DNA from: Neoceratodus forsteri
Lineage: Eukaryota > Chordata > Ceratodontiformes > Ceratodontidae
Assembly (NCBI GenBank): GCA_016271365.2
Contig: CM057451.1
Coordinates: 372,517,501-372,581,500, forward strand
Reading direction: 5' to 3'
DNA: 64,000 nt
In this document: piece after piece, positions 44,584 to 56,686 of the stretch
How positions within the stretch are numbered: position 1 is the stretch's first letter
How the letters are laid out: the number at the start of each line of letters is the position of its first letter
Notes under the pieces: generated by a model
Told to the model about the DNA's origin: nothing
The model's database searches: none
The model's input: only the letters and a program-made list of their open reading frames with translations
Program-made: the position numbers and the translations under genes

Positions 44584-44896
44584 AAAGTTTATTTGTGGAT
44601 AGACTTCCAGTGACGTGATGCTCCCTGGCACATCGTAGATAAGGAGCTCCCACGGTGATCAACATTAAAACCTCAAAATTTCAGCTTTTTAAATAAAAAC
44701 TAAGCTATCCAAAACCTACGAAGGACACAAAATGCCACGAGCGAGGGATTGATCAAAAATTAAAGTGCTTGCAACGCCAGATGAAGAGAGATTATCAGAG
44801 GGCGGCTCAGAAAGCGAGGGCTCCTGGGCCTAATCGGCCTCGCACCATAGCGCGACCACATGTAACCACATCCGCACAGACACCCTTCAGCGACAA

Positions 44897-45823
44897 ATGG
44901 CACAGATGCTAGTCGAGCTTCGGGATTTTCGAAAAGAAATGGAATCTATCTCAGGCCTTCGCACCGACATTACTAAACTGGAGAAACGGGAAGAAACCAC
45001 TGAGGCACAGGTCACTGAAATGGATGGCAGGGTGGACAGCACTGAGAGAGCTATCGTGCAGCTACATCACAACATAAAACAGCTCCAAGACTGGGCCAAA
45101 GATGCGGACAGCAGGAATCGTCGCAGTAACATCCAGATTGCTGGCATACCTGAAGGAGCCGAAGGGTTGGATATCATCGAATTCCTGCAGAACACCCTCC
45201 GTGAAGTGCTTACTCTCCCACTTCACTATATCCTGGAGTTCGAGCGTGTCCATCGCATCCTAGGCCCAGCGCCTGGAGCACGGCAGAGAGTGATTTTAGC
45301 CAAATTCCTTCGTTTTCAGGAAAAGGAGAGTGTGCTACATGCGGTGTGGAAGAAGGGGGTGGTACTCCTCAATAACCAGCAGTTGTATTTCGAAAATGAT
45401 TTCGCCCCGGAGGTTATGTTGAGACGGAGGGCCTACATCCCAATCATGAAAGTGCTCAAAAGTGCAGGCATTCGATTCAGGACGCCATACCCAGCGAAGA
45501 TGACAATTTACTTCAAGGATGGTACCCTCACCTTCGATTCAGCGACTGCAGCAATGGTGGCCTTGAAATCTAGGAAGATAGATGTTCCCCAGCAGAGACC
45601 CAGTGCCGACGCAGCTGGCCTCTCCATTGCGGCAAGACTCTCCCAGAAGATGTGGAGTGGTGGCCAATGCAATGCATGTCGCCGTCGGGGAGCAGAGGCA
45701 ATACTGGACATTATGACCACCTTGAAGGCACGACAATCCGCCCCGTCCCAGATTGTTTGGAATCCTCGGATGCCCCCCATGAGACTAGAGCCGGCTGTCT
45801 GGAACAGCAAGTATTCTCTCTGA
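44897..45823 (+). CDS. L1-like ORF1p, RNA-binding chaperone (308 codons open)
   Basis: N-terminal coiled coil (residues about 1-75, LRDFRKEMESISGLRTDITK and following heptads), then the RRM-type block with DADSRNRRSNIQIAGIPEG (about 72-92) and a C-terminal domain with RFQEKESVLHAVWKKG (about 137-152) and YPAKMTIYF. This matches the transposase-22/L1 ORF1 layout. ORF1p forms trimers that coat the L1 RNA. The Met used is the first in the open frame; an earlier ATG at 44731 is followed by a TGA seven codons on, so the true start may lie upstream with a mutation. The last 60 residues look unrelated to L1 ORF1 and may be read-through. Confidence 0.78.
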   Translation: MAQMLVELRDFRKEMESISGLRTDITKLEKREETTEAQVTEMDGRVDSTERAIVQLHHNIKQLQDWAKDADSRNRRSNIQIAGIPEGAEGLDIIEFLQNTLREVLTLPLHYILEFERVHRILGPAPGARQRVILAKFLRFQEKESVLHAVWKKGVVLLNNQQLYFENDFAPEVMLRRRAYIPIMKVLKSAGIRFRTPYPAKMTIYFKDGTLTFDSATAAMVALKSRKIDVPQQRPSADAAGLSIAARLSQKMWSGGQCNACRRRGAEAILDIMTTLKARQSAPSQIVWNPRMPPMRLEPAVWNSKYSL

Positions 45824-47688
45824 AACAGACACTATTAATATAAATATACCACTGTCTAATTAATCTGTTAAGGTTAAACCCGGGGGGGGGGTCTTTTTTA
45901 GGGGCGCAACCCGCACTGGTATAATCATATAAACTACAGTTCTGGGGGTCTGTGGGGCCTTGTATGGCTGGTGCTTCTTGTCAGTCAAGTGTGGCTGGTG
46001 CTCTCCCTCACCTTCCCTTGCTTCCCTGAAACTGCCTTGAGGTAGTGGTGTGCATCCCCAGTGCCTTTTCTCTACCTCCCCGCTGTTCCCTGCTTCCCCC
46101 CCCTTCACCTAGGTCTTTGTTCTCACAGTGATGTCTAGTCCGGGAAACTGTTGATGGGGGCTTGCTCCTCCGGGGGGGGGGTGCAGGGCACAGTATCAAT
46201 GCTTCCTGATGGCCTCGCTTTTCCCTCGGAGGTGGGCTTGGTGCAATGCGCTGCAACACTCACGCTCTCCAGGCCTAGGAGAGACAAGCATGGAGAGTGA
46301 CATCGACTAGAGTGAGGGCCTTGCCCATACGAGACGAGGTGAGCTCCTCATTGCTGAACATATTCCCATACCTCGAGAAAGGAGTGTGCGAGGCCTGCCG
46401 CGACCTAAGCCCTACTACTTCAAATTATTAACTACTTGGAAATGGGAAGGTGGGCCCTCCGCTCCCGTAAGAGTGTCGGGGACAGAGACACCTGTGACTC
46501 CCATATGTTCGTCTATATTTTTCTCTTTCTCTGGGTCACTTTGGTCCGGCCGGACGGGAGGGGGGATGAATTCAGACCCAGGCATGCTGCAGCGCACACT
46601 GTCCTGCCCCTTATCAGTTGAACTACATATTCGCATCCCAATTTTAATATGGGCAGACAATGTTGATTACTGCGCATGGTTAAGTATGTCATTACAGCCA
46701 TCTACTGGGATTAGAGTTAAGTGATCGATTGGGGGGTGGGGGCTGGGTGATTGGCACACTGCCCTTCAGTAACTGACCTGGCCTCTCAACTGGGGGCATC
46801 ACTGTGTGCTGTATAAGCCCTGATGATAATTGATAATGACATGTTGTGGAAATGAGAGTAGGTTGATGTGTGCTGTCTCCTTAACACGGGCCCCCCCCCC
46901 CCCGAGTTGGTTGGGCCATGGGGGTCAGTGCGACTAGGTTCGGAACGGATGGAGAGGCTGATTTTCTGATGCCTCTGCCCACCCCTCCTTCCCCCTCCCC
47001 CCAAGGGAGCCGCCACGCCCGTACTGATGGAGTACCACTTAACTACATAGGTTAATTCCTCTTCACTCCCTGCTAGAGTGGAAATATTGGATCTACCTAT
47101 GCAAGGTAACAGTGGAGGGCCATGCTCTCCCCTTACTTGCTAAGTGGGACTGGGGATCTTGGGGATACAGGTGGTTCCTGCCCTCTTCCCCCTAGCTGGT
47201 AGCCCTAGCTGGGACCCCTTGCTTAAGGCTAACCTTAATCTATTACATCCTCTCAAAGGTTGATTACTGCCTTTCCATATGGCGTCTTGTATTTCCCCCT
47301 TTTTCATTCCCCCCCTTCGTATCCTATTTAGACACTGTAGATGTCCGGAGGACCCCTACCAAAGGGAAGACTCCTCCTCGGAAGGAGAGTTCTCTCTTCA
47401 GGGTCTAGAAATTACCCTGCTCCGTGGAAGCACTAGTTTTTGTTGTGCCGACGTAGTGGCCCAGTTGGCCGCATGTTGGAACCTGTTACTAGTTAGGTTT
47501 TTAGTACTAGTAAATGTTGATTCTCTGTTACATGTTAACTTCTTATAAGTACCACCTGTTGTGAAAGGACTGTATGAATGTCAGATTTGTTGGTATTCTA
47601 ATAATCTCGTCGACTGTCACTATGTAAATGGAGCAAGAAAACCTCTGACAGAGGATCCCCGAGATTATCTGAGAGTACTGGGGGAGGA
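45824..47688 (+). other. L1-like inter-ORF region, unusually long
   Basis: 1.8 kb with only short frames, G/C homopolymer runs (45882-45891, 46890-46903) and no LINE motif. L1 inter-ORF spacers are normally short. It may hold an unrecognised insertion or a decayed first part of ORF2. Confidence 0.45.
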
Positions 47689-50600
47689 GTGGGGACCCCT
47701 TGGCAGCGTGTCACCCCAGTTCAGCTCATGACCTCTCCACACTTGAAACTCCTATCCCATAACATAAATGGCTTAACCTCCCCAGTCAAGAGATCCAGAG
47801 TCCTAGCATACTTGAAGAAGAATAGATCTGATTTAATCTACGTGCAAGAAACCCATTTAAGCCCTACAGAACATGCCAAGTTGGCATGGCTAAGTCGTGG
47901 TGAGGTTTTTTACTCCTCTAGTGGTAGTGGCAGACGTAGAGGAGTGGCAATTATAATACCTCCACACACCCCCTTTAATCCGGGACTGCGATGGGTAGAC
48001 TTATTATTGTACAGGGTACGACTGTTACTAGGCAGGTTACCCTGGCGAATGCATATTTTCCCCCAGGTCTCCCTGTCTCCCAACTGAAAACACTCTTGGA
48101 TAAAATAGTTCAAATGACCAGAGGGATTCTCCTGTTGGCAGGGGATTTTAACCTCCTTCCGGACACTGTCTTGGACTCCTCCAATCCACGTCCCCCAAAC
48201 CAAAAACTCTTCAAGAGATTTACACAGGAGGTGGGCTGGTGCAATGTTTGGCGCCATGCACACCCTCAAGCACAGAACTATTCCCACTACTCTTCAGTGC
48301 ACCGTACTTATTCACGCATAGACCAAACCTATACCCAAACTGAGAACCTAAGCACATTACAAGATGCTCGGACGGGTGACACAGCCCTTTCCAATCATGT
48401 CCCGTTGGTTACCACCTGGGACATGGGACTACAACCCAAAAATACCCGATGGAAACTCAGCCCTTACCATCTCCGATCCAAGCAATTTCAAGAATACCTT
48501 CTAGACAAAATTAAAGAGATCGTGGGGAATAACCTCCCAGAAGAATCAACCCCTGCAATACACTGGGACACAGTGAAATCTGTCCTCCGTGGACATATAA
48601 TTCAGCACACAGCGGAACTAAACGAACAAAGGGAGCAGAAGACTAAATTAGAAGACACATTACACTTTTTGCAAATGGCTCACAAACAAGGGGAACCTTC
48701 AGTTTTCCCTCACTTACTACAAACCAAGTCAGACTTTGATTGCTTAGCCTTACAACAAACAGAGATTGCCCTAACTTTCTTGAGACAAAGACACTACGAA
48801 GTAGGGCCTACAGCAACAAGGTTATTAACCTATCAGATCTGAAAACAAAATAAGTCCTCAGTTATAACTACTATCAGACACCCTTCCCATGGCCAGCTGC
48901 TAACTAAGTTGCACGACGTTACAGAGGTATTCAGTTCCTACTACTCCACTTTATATACCCCAGAACAAACCCCTACTTTCCAGCAAATAGGTCATTATCA
49001 CCATCCTATTACCATGCCTAAACTCTTGGACCCCCAGAGGTAAACCCTGACCAATTCGATTACAGATATTGAGCTGACCACTGACTTAGCCAGAGTGAAA
49101 ACCCTAAAGGCACCTGGACCGGATGGATATGGAATAGAGTTCTACAGGTCAACTAGATCTCAGGTTTACAATAAACTTTTGAGACTACTCAATTCTATCC
49201 TGGAGGGAGACTTGCCCCCACCCTCATGGTCGTACGCGACCATCTCAGTTATCCCTAAACCAGGAAAACCACCCCAACTCTGTAGCTCCTACAGACCAAT
49301 TTTGGTTCTAAATACTAACTACAAACTATTTATGTCTATCCTGGCTCACCGCCTAGATTCTTTTCTCCCCCAACTTATAGATAGAGATCAAACTGACTTT
49401 GTGAGTACACGATCCACCACTGACAATATTAAGCGCACCCTCCATTTGACTCATAAGATGTACTCTACTAACACCCCCTCAGTCTTGATCAGTCTTGACG
49501 CCGAAAAGGCGTTCGATAGGTTGGCTTGGCCATTCCTATATCAGGTTCTTCACAAAATTGGGATCCCTCAAACCCTTATTAAGGTTATACAAAATATATA
49601 TGCTACCCCCCAGGCCTGTGTAAAGACAGATGGACACCACTCTGGGTATTTCCGGCTGGGTAGCGGGACCAGGCAAGGCTGCCCCCTCTCTTATTCGCTT
49701 TATTCATAGAACCCCTCGCAAAGTATATTCGGGACTCACAGAATCTCACTGGAGTCACTCTGGGAGGCACAGAGCACAGAGTTGCGTTGTATGCCGATGA
49801 CATGCTACTTTACCTCCAGAACCCGGAAAAATCACTCCCAGCAATAAGGCAGCTTTTGGACGAGTTTGGACAGGTGTCTGGATACAAGCTTAACCTCTCC
49901 AAAACTGAGATCCTCACATTCCACTACTCCCTGTCCTCCAACGTACAAAACCTATTTCCCTGCAGCTGGACCCTCACTAAACTGAAATACCTAAGTGTCC
50001 AACTGTCCCAATCTCCAGCAGACTACTATAATAATAACTATGCCCCCTTCACCTCTCAACTTAAAACTGACTTGGCTACTTGGAACACACTGCTACTAAG
50101 CCTCTCCAGAAGAATAGAGCTAGTTAGAATGGTCGTCCTCCTCAGGGCCCTCTACTTATTTCAGAACGTCCTCATTCCCCTTATGGACAAAACATGCCAG
50201 AAATGGAACCGCTCCATTTCCAGATTCATTTGGGCAGGGCAGAGACCTAGAGTTCACCTTAAGGTGCTCACTCTCCCAAGATCGGAAGGGGGGCTTTCAC
50301 TTCCCGAACTCCGGCTTTATCATAATGCAGCTCTGCTTACACACCTGATGGCGAGGCAGAATGGCATAACTAACCCAAACTGGGCAGAAATTTAAATGTC
50401 TCTTATTAGTAACAGGGACTACTTCGGGAAAATATATGGGCAACACAACGAACCTCCTCCTGCCAACCTTACGAATCCATGGATAATTCATTATCTAAAC
50501 GCTTGGAGAACTATAAGGAGCTCACAACATCTAGAGCCTTTTATACCCCTTATATGCCCCACAGTAAGCATAGACCAGTTCATTCCTAATAGAATGGATC

Positions 50601-50900
50601 ACGGGTTCTTAGCATGGGAAAGACTGGGCTTGCTACACCTCTCACAGGTCACAACTCAGAGGAATGTATGATCCTTTATTGAAATTCAAACCTAATATAA
50701 TCTACCTCGCAGGGACTTTAATAGATTTTTACAGCTTCGCCACTATTACCACTCCCTGCCTGTCTCTGCTCGAACGCCCGCTCACGTACCCCCCCGATCA
50801 ACCTTCAAATCCGACTGAATAATTCCCATGAGCAAAGACACCTACTCTCAGCATATTACCACTCCCAAAAAGCTCATCAGCTAACCATTACTGATACTGA
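47689..50900 (+). pseudogene. L1-like ORF2 (APE endonuclease and reverse transcriptase), upstream part
   Basis: Endonuclease: LLSHNINGLTSPVKRSRVL, YVQETHLSPTEH (catalytic Glu), after a frameshift near 47995 LLAGDFNLLPD, SRIDQTY and TALSNHVPLVTTW (catalytic His). RT: KAPGPDGYGIEFYRS (49110), YRPILVLNTNYKLF (49300), SLDAEKAFDRLAW (motif A, 49500), GTRQGCPLSYSLY (49675), then in another frame LYADDMLLYLQ (49790) and the thumb to 50395. Stops at 48842 and 49045 and shifts near 47995, 49690 make it inactive. The QETH, SLDAEKAFD and GTRQGCPLS patterns are those of the L1/Tx1 group. Confidence 0.82.
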
Positions 50901-50936
50901 TGATGAAGAGACAGAGCAGGCAGGAAGGGAGGAGGA

Positions 50937-51722
50937 GTGGCACTCTATGTGAAAAATGACATAAGGGCCACAGAGATCCAGGAGGAACAAAATGGGGGAG
51001 AGATACTGTGGGTTAAGCTGGAAAGGAAAATGGGGACAGCCATTCGCACAGGTGTGGTCTATAGACCACCAGCCCAGGAGGAAGAAACAGATAGGGAGCT
51101 GATGCTAGCCATCCAAAGGATGGCAGACAAAGGTGAAGTAGTACTGGTTGGAGACTTCAATATTCCAGACGTGGACTGGAGCATCCCAGCAGCAGCATCA
51201 ACTAGGAGCAGATTTATCCTGGACTCCCTTCAGGGTGCCTTCCTCAAGCAACTGGTCATGGAACCAACTCAGCAGAAGGCAATACTGGACCTTGTGCTCA
51301 CAAACAGGGACAGTGTGATAGGGGTAACAGTGGGGGAGCACCTGGGAAACAGTGACCACCAGTCACTGTGGTTTGAAATCACAGAAAGAGCAGAACCAAA
51401 CCACGCAAAAACACGTATCCTGGATTTTAGGGGGGCAGACTTTGCGAAAATGGGGAGATACTTGAAAGAGGCATTAAGGGGAATGGGACAGTTATCAGGG
51501 GTTGAGGAACAGTGGGCAGTATTTAAAATGGGGATTACAAGAACAACAGAATTATGTATTAAGCAGGTTAGCAAGAGTAAAAGGAAGAGGAGACCATTAT
51601 GGTTTTCAAAGGGTAGCAAAGAAAGTGAAAGCAAAAAGATTGCATTCAGGCAATACAAAAGACACAGGCAGAGGGATGGGAGAAGTACCAGGAGAAGCAA
51701 AGGGAGGCAGGGAGGTCAGTAA
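50937..51722 (+). CDS. CR1 ORF2 endonuclease fragment (261 codons open)
   Basis: ALYVKNDIRATE, GVVYRPPAQEEETD, VLVGDFNIPDVDW (catalytic Asp/Asn), QKAILDLVLTNRD, LGNSDHQSLWFEI (catalytic His pair) and the linker ILDFRGADFAKMGRYLKEAL, KSKRKRRPLWFSKG. The N-terminal quarter with the catalytic Glu is missing through 5' truncation. The frame runs out at 51722 through a shift, and the ORF2 sense continues in other frames. Confidence 0.8.
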   Translation: MALYVKNDIRATEIQEEQNGGEILWVKLERKMGTAIRTGVVYRPPAQEEETDRELMLAIQRMADKGEVVLVGDFNIPDVDWSIPAAASTRSRFILDSLQGAFLKQLVMEPTQQKAILDLVLTNRDSVIGVTVGEHLGNSDHQSLWFEITERAEPNHAKTRILDFRGADFAKMGRYLKEALRGMGQLSGVEEQWAVFKMGITRTTELCIKQVSKSKRKRRPLWFSKGSKESESKKIAFRQYKRHRQRDGRSTRRSKGRQGGQ

Positions 51723-53290
51723 GGGAAGCCAAAAGCTCAGACAGAAGAACACATTGCAAAATCAGTGGGTAGAGGGGACAAAACCTTTTACAGGTACATA
51801 AGTGAAAAAAGAAAGACAAAGGGAGGGATAGTGAGACTGAAGGGGGAGGATGGGGGCCGCGTGGAGGATGACAACAGTAAAGCTGACATACTGAACAGGT
51901 ATTTCTGCTCAGTCTTTACTGAGGAAGAGGAGGGTAATGGGTCTGAAGGGAGTACAAGGGGTGAGAATGGTGCAGAAATGGACACAAGTCCCTTTACACG
52001 GAAAGGGTCCTGAAGGAACTGGAAGTAATAAGAGTTGATAAAGCAATGGGGCCAGATGAATGCACACGGGTCCTTAAAGAACCAAGAGAGGTGGTGGCTG
52101 AACCTCTGGCTATCCTGTTTAGCCGATCACTGGAAACAGGGAGGTACCCAAAGACTGGAGGACAGCAGATGTAGTCCCTTATACAAAGTGGGAACAAAGA
52201 GGAAGCAGGAACTACAGACCAGTCAGCCTCACCTCGATAGTGAGAAAGATCATGGAAGCACTACTGAAGGAGAGATTGGTGGAACATCTGGTTGTCAATG
52301 GACTACAGGACCCAAGGCAGCATGGTTTCACCAGGGGGAGGTCATGTCAGACCAACCTCATTGAATTTTTGACTGGGTGACTAGGGAGGTGGATCAGGGG
52401 AGGGCAGTGGACATGGCCTATCTGGACTTCAGCAAGGCCTTTGACACTGTGCCACACAGAAGACTATTACACAAACTGGGGAATATGGGTGTGGGCAGGA
52501 CAGTAGTGTGGTGGGTAGGTAACTGGCTGGGTGGAGGACACAGAGGGTGGTGGTAAATGGCTGTCACTCCACAGAGGGAAGAGTGACCAGTGGGGTACCA
52601 CAGGGATCAGTGCTGGGACCGGTCCTATTCAACATCTTCATCAGTGACATGGCGCAGGACCTAGAAGGCAGAATTTCACTGTTCACTGATGACACAAAGC
52701 TCTGTAAGAGTAGACACACCAGAGGGTGTAGACAGAATGAGAAGTGACCTGCAGAAACTTGAAGAATGGTCAGGGGTTTGGCAGTTGAAATTCAATGCAA
52801 AGAAGTGCAAGATAATGCATATGGGGCACAAAAACCCTGGCACAATATATCAGTTGGGGGGTGAGGATATAGCATGCACCAAGCAGGAAAGGGATCTTGG
52901 GGTTATCATCTCTGATGACCTCAAGGTAGGGAAACAGTGTGACAAAGCAGCAGGTAAAGCAAATAGGATGCTGGGATGTATAGGCAGGGGCATTACCAGC
53001 AGGAAAAGGGAGGTCATAATTCTGCTATACAAGACACTAGTGAGGCCTCACCTGGAGTACAGTGTACAGTTCTGGAGACCATACCTACGCAAGGACAGAC
53101 AGGGTAGAGAAGGTTCAGAGGAGGGCAACAAAGATGGTGCATGGATTGCATCACAAGTCCTATGAAGACAGGTTGAAGGAACTGAACATGTACTCCCTGG
53201 AGGAGAGGAGGGAGAGAGGGGATATGATAGAGACATACAAGTATCTTACAGGGAGGAACAGGGTGCAGGAAAACACTATTTTTAAGTGAA
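51723..53290 (+). pseudogene. CR1 ORF2 reverse transcriptase, frameshifted
   Basis: YFCSVFTEEEE (51905), YRPVSLTSI-like (52215), YLDFSKAFDTVPHRRLL (52420), [20 protein letters not shown] (52600), [11 protein letters not shown] (52680; Thr in place of the usual Ala), MHMGHKNPGTIYQL (52820), KANRMLGCIGRGITSRKREV (52960), [17 protein letters not shown] (53210). Each block is intact but at least five shifts separate them. Confidence 0.82.
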
Positions 53291-53593
53291 AAGATGTTCC
53301 AGGACTAGAGGGCATGGGATGAAGTTGGAGGGAGGACGATTCAGAGGAAACATGAGAAAGAATTTCTTCACAGAACGGGTGGTGGACAAGTGGAACACCC
53401 TGCCAGAGGAAGTGGTGGGGGCTGAAACAATCACGGGATTTAAGAATGCATGGGATAGACATAAAGGAATTCTGGAGGTCAGGGGTAAGGTGCAACAGAC
53501 TTCTAGGAAAACAAACTGAACTTACAAGCTCAAATGGGCAGACTGGGTGGGCCATAGGCCCTTATCTGCCGACACTGTCTATGTATCTATGTA

Positions 53594-54687
53594 ATATTAG
53601 ACTCCAATGGCAAGAGGAGTTAGAACACCCCATTACTCCCGAGGAATAGCAGAAAGCATGCCAATATGTCTCTAAGGTAACCAGCTCCCATCAGTGGTGT
53701 GAATACGCATGGAAAAACCGTATTAGATATTTCAGAACCCCTATAATCACCAGTCACTACGCCCATTCTGGATCAGCAGCCTGCTGGCGTCAATGCGGAG
53801 AGGTCAGAGCGACCCATGCACCTGCCCTAAACTTCAACCCTTTATAATAGCTCTCCAGGCTAACCTGAGGGAACTCTTTGGTCCACAATTTCAATTAACT
53901 GGGGAAACATATTTTTTTTTTTTACTATTAATCCCTAAAGAACTAAGAAAACTCTCTATTAGATACCTCCTCCTCCTCCTTACAGCGGCCAAGAAGGCCA
54001 TTACCAAAGTATGGTTAACCACAAAAATTCCAACCATTCAACATTGGTGGCAGATTACTAAACAGATATACTATATGGAGCAGATAACTCATAACCTAAA
54101 TGATCAAGGAGATTGATTTAATTCCAGATGGTCCCGATGGCAGCTATATTATATGCTGCAAGACGACTCCTTTGTCCCCGAGTCTCACTACTGGGGGAAA
54201 GAATCTCTTAAAATAGTTATAGTCACTCAGGGTCCTTTCTAGACCCTCACATTTGACTATCCACCCACTACCCCCCCAACCCTTCTTTACCAGTATAAAT
54301 ACCCACTCTCCCCACTTTCTCCCCTCCACTCTTGTAAAAACTGGGTTGGGACGCTGCGGGGACACTCATGAATTGTCCTCCCTCCGCTCCCTTCACCATC
54401 CCTCCCCATTAAGTGGAGTGGTTGATGGAGATAGGATAATCCTTCACATGTAAGAGCGTGGAATGGGTCACTAACTAATATGAAATCTCATTTTAAGCTG
54501 TAGATTGTGTGATCTTCTCTACTCAATATTAATTATTATAGATAGATTTCTCATAAAGCTATAAACCTACTGTATAAATGCTTTCTGGAATTGACTCCAT
54601 AATCATATGTAAAATCTGGATACTGTAAACAGTCTGATATGTCGACTATGTATGCTAAAAGCTCAATAAAAATGAAATTATAAAAAA
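53594..54687 (+). pseudogene. L1-like ORF2 C-terminus and 3' UTR
   Basis: Continues ORF2 after the CR1: NIRLQWQEELEHPITPEE, HYAHSGSAACWRQCGEV (Cys-x3-Cys near 53800, the start of the L1/Tx1 terminal Cys-rich motif), then LTAAKKAITKVWLTTKIPTI (54000) ending at 54116. The remaining 570 bp are 3' UTR, ending CTCAATAAAAATGAAATTA and an A run. Confidence 0.78.
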
Positions 54688-54700
54688 AAAGTTTATTTGT

Positions 54701-56148
54701 CATGGTGGTGATTTACCTGCTCTGCCTGTTAGGGTTTTTATATTGTCCCAGAATCTGCGGCGGTCGCGCCAAGAGTTGTCCAGTTCACTTTTAAAGTGAG
54801 ATCTTTTTGCAAGGCAGATGGCTGAATGCACTTATTACATACTGCCTTGTATTTCTGTATGTCAGAGGGGGACCCAGTGCTCTTAGCCATATGCCACAGG
54901 TTATACCTAACCCCCATGAGCTCAAGGAGCTGTGGTGTGATCCATGATTTGCTGGTTCCTTTGATTTTCCTCATTTTTAGAAGGACAAAGATGTTGCAGG
55001 CCGAGTTAAACTCGTTGATAAAGCACTCAAGAGCAGCATTCACGTTGGCGGCAGTGTAGACCCCATCCCAGTCTAGCTAGCAGAGGTAGGATTTTAGTGA
55101 GGCAAGATGTCCAGCTTTTATAATTCTGGAGGTTATTGTTTTTTGCGGGGGTTCAGGGTCTTGTTTGTCCAGGAGCATAAGACTGGCAGTGGTCACTGAT
55201 AGAGTCGGCTAGCACAGTGGTTCTAGGTATTCTTTGTGGCCAGTTGGTTAGTATCCAGTCTCTGAGAGTACTTGAACCGGTGCGATAGTTTACTCGAGTG
55301 GGGGACTGAATGAGCTGGAACATGTCTATGGCCGCTATTGCATCCTGGTAAGGTGCAGCATCTGGGGATAACCAATTTATATTAAAGTCCCCTAACATTA
55401 TGATTTCAGATTGATAGCAATTACTAAATAAATAATCAACTGCTAGTTTGAAACCAGCCTCTTGATCCTTAGGGGGTATGTACACCGAGATTATAATTAA
55501 ACACTTTCCCTGGGATCCAAGTTGAACCTGGATGGAGAGAATTTGTGATCTTCCACCCTGGGGTGGGATGGGGAGTGCCCTGCACTGAACTGAGTCATTA
55601 ACATAAATGACACATCCTCCCCCTCATTTCCCTTGCCTGTCCACCATGAAAGTTGTGTAGCCCTCAAGCTGGATAGCAGAGTCAGGGGTTCGAGGAGTGA
55701 GCCAGGTCTCCACGACTGAGATGACATCTGGTTTATGTTGGGCCACCCATACCTGGAGAGCATCAAATTTTGCAAGCAGGCTGCATATGTTAAGACATGC
55801 AATAGTTATTGCACCAGCCTTGAGGTCTGTTGGTGGTATTGAGGCACTAGTACTAGGTCCAGGGTTTGGGTGAACGTTCCCTGAGAGTAGAAGGAGTAGC
55901 CAGTCAATTCTAAGAGCTTGTAATTTTAACTGTTTCATAAGATAGGACTTGCTGTGGGAGTTGGCTATTTTCTTCTTCACTTTTGTGGTGACTATCAGCA
56001 TATTCAGTTGAGCCAGCAGGATAGCAGATGTATGTTTAACTGCATCCCCTGCTCTTGTGGGATGGCAGAGGGGTGGCATAGTGGGATTGCCAGAGGTGGT
56101 CTCAGAGCACCTTATAGTTGGGGCCGGAAGTTGGATTGCATTCCACAT
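54701..56148 (-). pseudogene. L2-like endonuclease and linker (minus-strand copy)
   Basis: From 56148: NVHPNPGPSTSAS (the PNPGP word is common just before L2/CR1 endonucleases), CLNICSLLAKFDAL, VISVVETWLTPRT (catalytic Glu), then YIPPKDQEAGFKLAV, EIIMLGDFNINWLSPD (55370), LADSISDHCQSYA (55190). Linker SWITPQLLELMGVRYNLWHMAK near 54930. Three frames with shifts. It continues as the RT at 44583 across the L1. Confidence 0.8.
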
Positions 56149-56686
56149 TATTTTGGAGATGGGTATGTCAAGTGTATGATCCTACTTATTGCTTAGGAAG
56201 GCTTTTTTGGTTGTTTGCCTTGGACACTATCAAGGGCAGAGGTGTGGGAGTTTGGTGGGCAGCGGAAGTTGATGAGAGCAGATAATACTATCCTAGCATA
56301 CAGGGTAAAGGGGTCTGCTTAGAGAATGTTGGGCAGTAGAAGGTGCAAAGGGTTGGAAATGTGTAAGGATTACTGCCTTTTGAGGAAGTTAACTGGGTGG
56401 CAGATACCGTTGGGCCTATTTCCAGTCTTACAGGAGTATTCGGACAGGATGAGACTTTCCTGGCATCCAAAACTGGCTCCACTGTCAGAAGGAGGATGTA
56501 GCCAATGAGGAGAAGATGGGACTGCGGAAGCCATCTCTTGGATTTATTATAACAGCTAATGAAAGAGCACTATCTTGAGCTGTAAAACCACAGCCAGGGA
56601 AACAGAGAGCAGGGTTTTAAGGAGAAAAGCGTCTTATAGTGAAGATGCCTTTAAGGGGAGGGCAGGCTCAACAAAGATCAACAAAG
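56149..56686 (-). other. 5' region of the minus-strand L2-like LINE
   Basis: 540 bp with no supported frame, ending where the pogo terminal repeat starts. Confidence 0.5.

Larger units (their letters stand above)
50910..53593 (+). mobile_element. CR1 LINE, 5'-truncated, inserted in the L1-like ORF2
   Basis: Begins inside the endonuclease (GRRGGVALYV-type) and ends in TATGTATCTATGTA. The 3' 200 bp are almost identical to 35132-35334, so this copy is young. It is the innermost element of the five-layer stack. Confidence 0.82.
44597..54687 (+). mobile_element. L1-like (L1/Tx1 type) LINE, full length, split by a CR1
   Basis: Flanked by a perfect 13-bp target duplication AAAGTTTATTTGT (44584-44596 and 54688-54700). 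5' UTR begins GGATAGACTTCCAGTGACGT, then ORF1, a 1.8-kb inter-ORF stretch, ORF2, and a 3' end GCTCAATAAAAATGAAATTA followed by an A run. About 7.4 kb without the CR1. Target: the minus-strand L2-like LINE, whose ORF2 reads on across the site. Confidence 0.88.
42224..56686 (-). mobile_element. L2-like LINE, minus strand, split by an L1-like LINE
   Basis: 3' end with an (AAAT)n tail at 42230-42240, 3' UTR 42241-43212, RT 43213-44583, endonuclease 54701-56148, 5' UTR 56149-56686. GTATAT at both ends (42224-42229, 56686-56691) is a candidate target duplication within the terminal repeat of the pogo element. Without the L1 it is about 4.4 kb, close to the plus-strand L2-like copy at 17348-21752. 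Confidence 0.8.
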
